Positions 53,201 through 55,293 of a stretch of 55,293 nucleotides of DNA are shown here, one piece after another. A model generated the notes under the pieces. That model was not told the DNA's origin, did no database searches, and saw only the letters and a program-made list of their open reading frames with translations. Every line of letters starts with the position of its first letter. The stretch's first letter is position 1. A program made the translations under genes and the position numbers. Source of the stretch: Streptomyces viridosporus (lineage in GTDB: Bacteria > Actinomycetota > Actinomycetes > Streptomycetales > Streptomycetaceae); assembly GCF_002078235.1 (NCBI RefSeq), contig NZ_MSGP01000117.1:1-55293 (forward strand). Reading direction: 5' to 3'.

Positions 53201-53371
53201 TGGCAGCAGGTCGAGTGCCGCGGCCAGGGCCGTCGGGTCGAGGCGGCCGGCGACACGGAAGGCCAGCGACAGATTGTTGGCACCGCTGCCGGGCACGAGG
53301 TCGTCGAGCAGCCACAGGGCGGTCTCCTTGCGCGAGGCGCGCACGTGGGCCTCCGCGGCTCCGGCCGTCAT
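50294..53371 (-). CDS. NRPS module C-A-PCP (KirB-like)
   Basis: A 1025-residue single module that adds the last amino acid before release. The condensation domain (1-430) has LALHHAIADVQSTALLR (catalytic motif 133-139). The adenylation domain (about 440-930) has LAYVIYTSGSTGRPKGIPIT, WNVYGPTESTIWATAG and YRSGDVARWLPDGRIDLLGR. The carrier domain has the phosphopantetheine Ser985 in FFTSGGHSLLAAT. Eye-aligned pocket residues are D-T-L-Q-L-G-V-I-W, close to the glycine code, although the neighbouring panD suggests beta-alanine. Start overlaps the cyclase stop (ATGA), end overlaps the AT-AT-ER start, so the four genes form one translational unit. Confidence 0.92.
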   Translation of the reverse strand: MTAGAAEAHVRASRKETALWLLDDLVPGSGANNLSLAFRVAGRLDPTALAAALDLLPRRYEVLRTVFHRTDDALTRTILPSLGIEPEQAAGHGDERGTLTAFVARPFRADGSPLLRALLLHGPDEDVFCLALHHAIADVQSTALLRAQLVEFYEAALAGRTPEPDPVPAWHEPEPSEQSVTFWRDTMAGFRSSGLELWCEKPAPATTTLEGDEVTHVLSPEAHEVVRRLQRELRAPESVVLLTAYAVLLAGHGAGPDLTIGSPVNSRGREAAGAVGYHSNLVTLRLLTERTAGFRELVGRARRVFMEAMAHADMPADELLDVIERDGSGWRNVLFRHVFNYVPFTADQRTFTVAGAAAELVVVENGFSQFDLEFFVTSDRNSATVRAAFYTGVLDRADVELMVRRYDALLVAVGAALDTPVGSLSIWSPEDHAIIEAANATDQPIELTSVLAGFTERAAADPDALAVRDGDQLVSYGRLWCAAVHTAERLTAAGVRPGDVVALLVPRGAALAAAVFGTWLAGASYLPLDPHHPAERIAYQLDDAGARVVVTGDGLTAPGDRRTIPAPDVDTAPTVPVDVGTVGVAGPDDLAYVIYTSGSTGRPKGIPITHRSLVNHITDYAVRFGVVTTARPTGWLSTYSFDTSSLELMMPLLHGGHTVVLPDEARTDGALLAEEIRAHDIGFLQATPTTWRLVADRITDLVSGRTLLSGGEPLPGGLAATLTGAGAELWNVYGPTESTIWATAGRVPADPGDRVDVGTPIANTRIFIAGPNGESLPIGLRGELCVAGVGVASGYHGRPDLTAERFGVDSQWGRFYRSGDVARWLPDGRIDLLGRMDRQVKLRGNRIELGEIEAVLSDHPDVEAAAVLVVGDPAADGSLAAFVQVSHRPEAMGELWEYARQRLPRAVVPHRFLAVDAFPRTGSDKVDYLALADLAVRQSAATGRDAAGPVGGDALTATLTKLFAELLARPDLNADAHFFTSGGHSLLAATLAQRIKDETGVRLALTDVFENPTPAALAGRLRGLA

Positions 53372-54216
53372 CGGCGGGCCTGCGAGCCGGCGCCGAGCAG
53401 GCCGGCCACGGTCGTGGCGACCTCCGGGGTGCGCAGCAGGTCGCGGTGCTCCACGTCGAACCGGACCTCGTCGGCGACTCCGATCGGTGCCAGGCCGGGG
53501 GTGGCGCGCATCCGGTTGAGGCCGCTGGCCGGGCTCGCCGAGGTGATGACGGTGGCCCGGGACCAGCCGGGCCGCGGGTCCAGTCCGGCGGCGACGCCGA
53601 GATAGGTCATGAACGAGCCGACCAGTGCCACCAGTTCACCGGCGTAGCCCTCGTCGAGGCCGGCGCGGCGCAGCGCGGCCGAGCCGATCGGCTCGAAGAT
53701 CGCGTAGAGCTCGGCGGCGAACTCGACCGGTGTGATGCCCGGCCGGGCGGCCAGGCGCTCCGCCGCGCCGGCCAGCTCGTCGACCTCGGCCGGGGTCAGC
53801 ACGGCGGTCATGTTGCCGATGACCCGGCCGAACTGCAGGTGGACGGTGGGCACGTCGACGAGCTCGGGGTCGAAGACCACCACCTGCGGCGGCGTCGGCT
53901 GCCGGACGGCGATCCGCTCGGCCAGGGCACCGGCGAAGACCGATCCGGCGCAGTAGCCGAGGACCGCCCGGACCGTACGCCCGCTCGCGGCGACCTCGGC
54001 CAGCCAGGGCGCGAGGTACTCGTCCTGGTCGATGCCGGGGCCGGGGACCCGGGCCGGGGCGACGGTCTGCCACAGGGCGCAGTCCAGTCCCAGGCTGGGC
54101 GTCAGGTCGGTGAAACCGCCCTCGTTGCGGCCCGTCACCGGGAAGTCGGTGGCGAGCACGACGTCGGCGTCCGATGCTGCGTCGAGCACCACATTCCACA
54201 CGGAAGGGCTTGGCAT
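53368..54216 (-). CDS. Dieckmann cyclase, Cys-type alpha/beta hydrolase (KirHI/FacHI-like)
   Basis: This 282-residue enzyme should release the chain from the NRPS by Dieckmann condensation, making a pyridone or tetramate ring. It looks like a thioesterase, but the nucleophile elbow is VLGYCAGSVFAG with Cys89 in place of Ser. Asp116 in VVVFDPELVD and His257 in FDVEHRDLLRT complete a Cys-Asp-His triad. That triad is the mark of the TrdC/SlgL/KirHI/FacHI/NcmC family. The ATG at 54216 follows AGGAG. It is directly upstream of, and coupled to, the NRPS gene (ATGA overlap), as expected for an off-loading partner. Confidence 0.87.
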   Translation of the reverse strand: MPSPSVWNVVLDAASDADVVLATDFPVTGRNEGGFTDLTPSLGLDCALWQTVAPARVPGPGIDQDEYLAPWLAEVAASGRTVRAVLGYCAGSVFAGALAERIAVRQPTPPQVVVFDPELVDVPTVHLQFGRVIGNMTAVLTPAEVDELAGAAERLAARPGITPVEFAAELYAIFEPIGSAALRRAGLDEGYAGELVALVGSFMTYLGVAAGLDPRPGWSRATVITSASPASGLNRMRATPGLAPIGVADEVRFDVEHRDLLRTPEVATTVAGLLGAGSQARR

Positions 54217-54423
54217 CTGGCAATTCTCCTGAATATCGAAAGGTCAACGCAGGGCAATTTTTCACGCATCGCCGGAGCCGTTCTTCGTCGATGCTATTAA
54301 CCAATCGGGGCGTTGTCCACCTCGATTTTCCGGGCATTTTTCGAGCAATTTTTGGCATGCCCCAGCAGGCAAGACCCGGTACGGGCCCCGCCGAAATAAA
54401 TGATTCGTCCGTCAGCCGACCGG
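54217..54423. other. AT-rich intergenic region between PKS and cyclase
   Basis: These 207 bases are much lower in GC than the rest, with several A/T runs. They probably hold the promoter of the cyclase-NRPS-AT operon on the minus strand. A TAATAG (54299-54294) could be a -10 box and TGGACA (54319-54314) a poorly spaced -35. No terminator hairpin with a T-run is clear. Confidence 0.45.
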
Positions 54424-55293
54424 CTATTCCCCCTCACTCATTCGCGCAACCACGAGATTCGCGAGAGCCTGCGGAGTAGGACATTCATAAAGCACATCCG
54501 CCGCCCATTCCAGACCGGTCAGCGTGCCCAGGTGATCACGCAGTTCCAGCGCGGTGACCGAGGACAGTCCCAGATCGAAGAACTCGTCGCCGGCGCCGAT
54601 CTCGGCGCCCGAGTCGTGCCCCAGCACGGCCGCTGCCAGTTCCCGCACTCCGGTCAGGACCTCGGCGTCCCACCGGTCGCGGGGCAGCCGCGCCAGCGCC
54701 GCCCGCAATCCGCCGGACGGACCGGAGCCGGCGGGCGCACCCGAGGACTCGACGCCCGCGGGTGGCTCGGGCGCCGCCTCGCTCAGGGGCGACGGAGCAG
54801 GTGCAGCAGCCGAAGCCTCGTTCCCGTACTCGGCGACGAACACACCCTCCGGCCGGATCCGTGCCGCGGTGTACCCCTGCCCGATCACGGCGCACAGCCG
54901 GGTCCGGGCCCGGGCATCCATCTCCGACGGAAGGTCGACGACGTGATCCGCGGCCGGCAGCGAGCCGTCCCGGGTGAGAACCCATGACGGCACCCCGGGC
55001 GTCCCGGCCGGTTCGGCGCCAGGCAGGACGATCACCAGATCGGGCCGCTCGGCGGCGTCGACCGTCACCCGGGCGCCGTGTCTGGCCAGCGCACCGGCGA
55101 GCGCATCGGTTAGGTCCTGGTCGTCCCCGGGCGGTGGCACCAGCGCCACGGTCGTGTCCAGGACCGGGGGCACGCCGTCCGGGACCAGACGCCACCGCAC
55201 CGGCCGCCGGGTCGTACCGGCGCCGGGCCGCAACCGTGCCACGGCCGCGAGAACCTGGTGCGCTGTCTCGTCGCCGCGCAGACCGAGCATGCT
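54424..55293 (-). CDS. C-terminal end of a large PKS, with ACP (partial)
   Basis: The gene enters from the right edge of the window and ends here, so only the last 289 or so residues are seen. The first part (ETAHQVLAAVARLRPGAGTT, RPDLVIVLPGAEP, VGYTAARIRPEG-like) is an interdomain or reductase-associated region I cannot name. A Pro/Ala-rich linker follows. The acyl carrier domain has LTGVRELAAAVLGHDSGAEI and FFDLGLSSVTALELRDHLGT, with the phosphopantetheine Ser in LSS. There is no thioesterase domain, which fits off-loading by the downstream NRPS and Dieckmann cyclase. By position it would match the last PKS subunit before KirB in kirromycin. Confidence 0.85.
   Translation of the reverse strand, partial: SMLGLRGDETAHQVLAAVARLRPGAGTTRRPVRWRLVPDGVPPVLDTTVALVPPPGDDQDLTDALAGALARHGARVTVDAAERPDLVIVLPGAEPAGTPGVPSWVLTRDGSLPAADHVVDLPSEMDARARTRLCAVIGQGYTAARIRPEGVFVAEYGNEASAAAPAPSPLSEAAPEPPAGVESSGAPAGSGPSGGLRAALARLPRDRWDAEVLTGVRELAAAVLGHDSGAEIGAGDEFFDLGLSSVTALELRDHLGTLTGLEWAADVLYECPTPQALANLVVARMSEGE

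Noticed and set aside
53368..54216. Ordinary type II thioesterase
   Set aside because: The nucleophile is Cys rather than Ser and the gene is coupled to the terminal NRPS module, which fits the Dieckmann cyclase family better.

Overview
The window is GC-rich, uses actinomycete codons and carries families typical of Streptomyces: DUF1707, STAS/RsbW-type regulators, TPR-type regulator remnants, and IS5/IS256/IS6/IS30/IS630 fragments. It reads as a piece of a Streptomyces chromosome, probably an accessory or arm region. It splits near 34.3 kb into an insertion-sequence graveyard on the left and the edge of a polyketide/non-ribosomal peptide gene cluster on the right.

Left part, 1-34.3 kb. A few intact genes lie between decayed transposases and frameshifted or truncated genes. 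Intact or probably intact genes are: DUF1707 protein, DUF6000 protein, a cytochrome P450, a tRNA-Gly(TCC) with terminator, a small membrane protein, a divergent LysR/NADP-oxidoreductase pair with a T-N11-A operator, an STAS/HATPase divergent pair, a possible PD-(D/E)XK protein, a GpsA paralogue, a DUF429 protein, an LLM flavin oxidoreductase, an amidase, a TetR regulator with a DUF6069 protein, a large unknown protein, a Nudix hydrolase and an AbiTii-like protein with a C-terminal membrane anchor. Broken genes include IS5, ISL3, IS256, IS6 and IS30 copies, IS630 tails, a SUKH (SMI1/KNR4) protein, a membrane protein, a regulator/methyltransferase fusion junction at about 16.74 kb and an ArsR tail. 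An imperfect ~93 bp inverted repeat (20776-20868 and 29955-30047) brackets a 9 kb block. A two-frame IS630 element with complete catalytic residues (32995-34079) sits at the border of the gene cluster.

Right part, 34.3-55.3 kb. All features fit one end of an elfamycin-type (kirromycin/factumycin/aurodox-like) trans-AT PKS/NRPS cluster. On the minus strand, read from the right edge: the C-terminal ACP of a large PKS; a Cys-nucleophile Dieckmann cyclase (KirHI/FacHI family); a C-A-PCP NRPS module; a fused AT-AT-enoylreductase (KirCI type); a P450; aspartate 1-decarboxylase PanD (supplies beta-alanine); a methyltransferase; and a discrete acyltransferase with a VASH motif (KirCII type, ethylmalonyl). 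Next on the plus strand come a TetR regulator, an EmrB/QacA exporter and two small DUF6204/DUF2087 proteins. Back on the minus strand are a P450, a HipA-like kinase with DUF3037 partner, crotonyl-CoA carboxylase/reductase (makes ethylmalonyl-CoA), a broken metallophosphoesterase and a phytanoyl-CoA dioxygenase.

Expected logic: CCR plus the VASH acyltransferase provide and load ethylmalonyl units. PanD makes beta-alanine, the NRPS module adds the last amino acid, and the Dieckmann cyclase releases the chain as a pyridone (or tetramate). The P450s, the dioxygenase and the methyltransferase decorate the product, and the MFS pump exports it. Family assignments are from reading motifs and remembered homologues; no database search was run. 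The kir gene equivalences are inferences.
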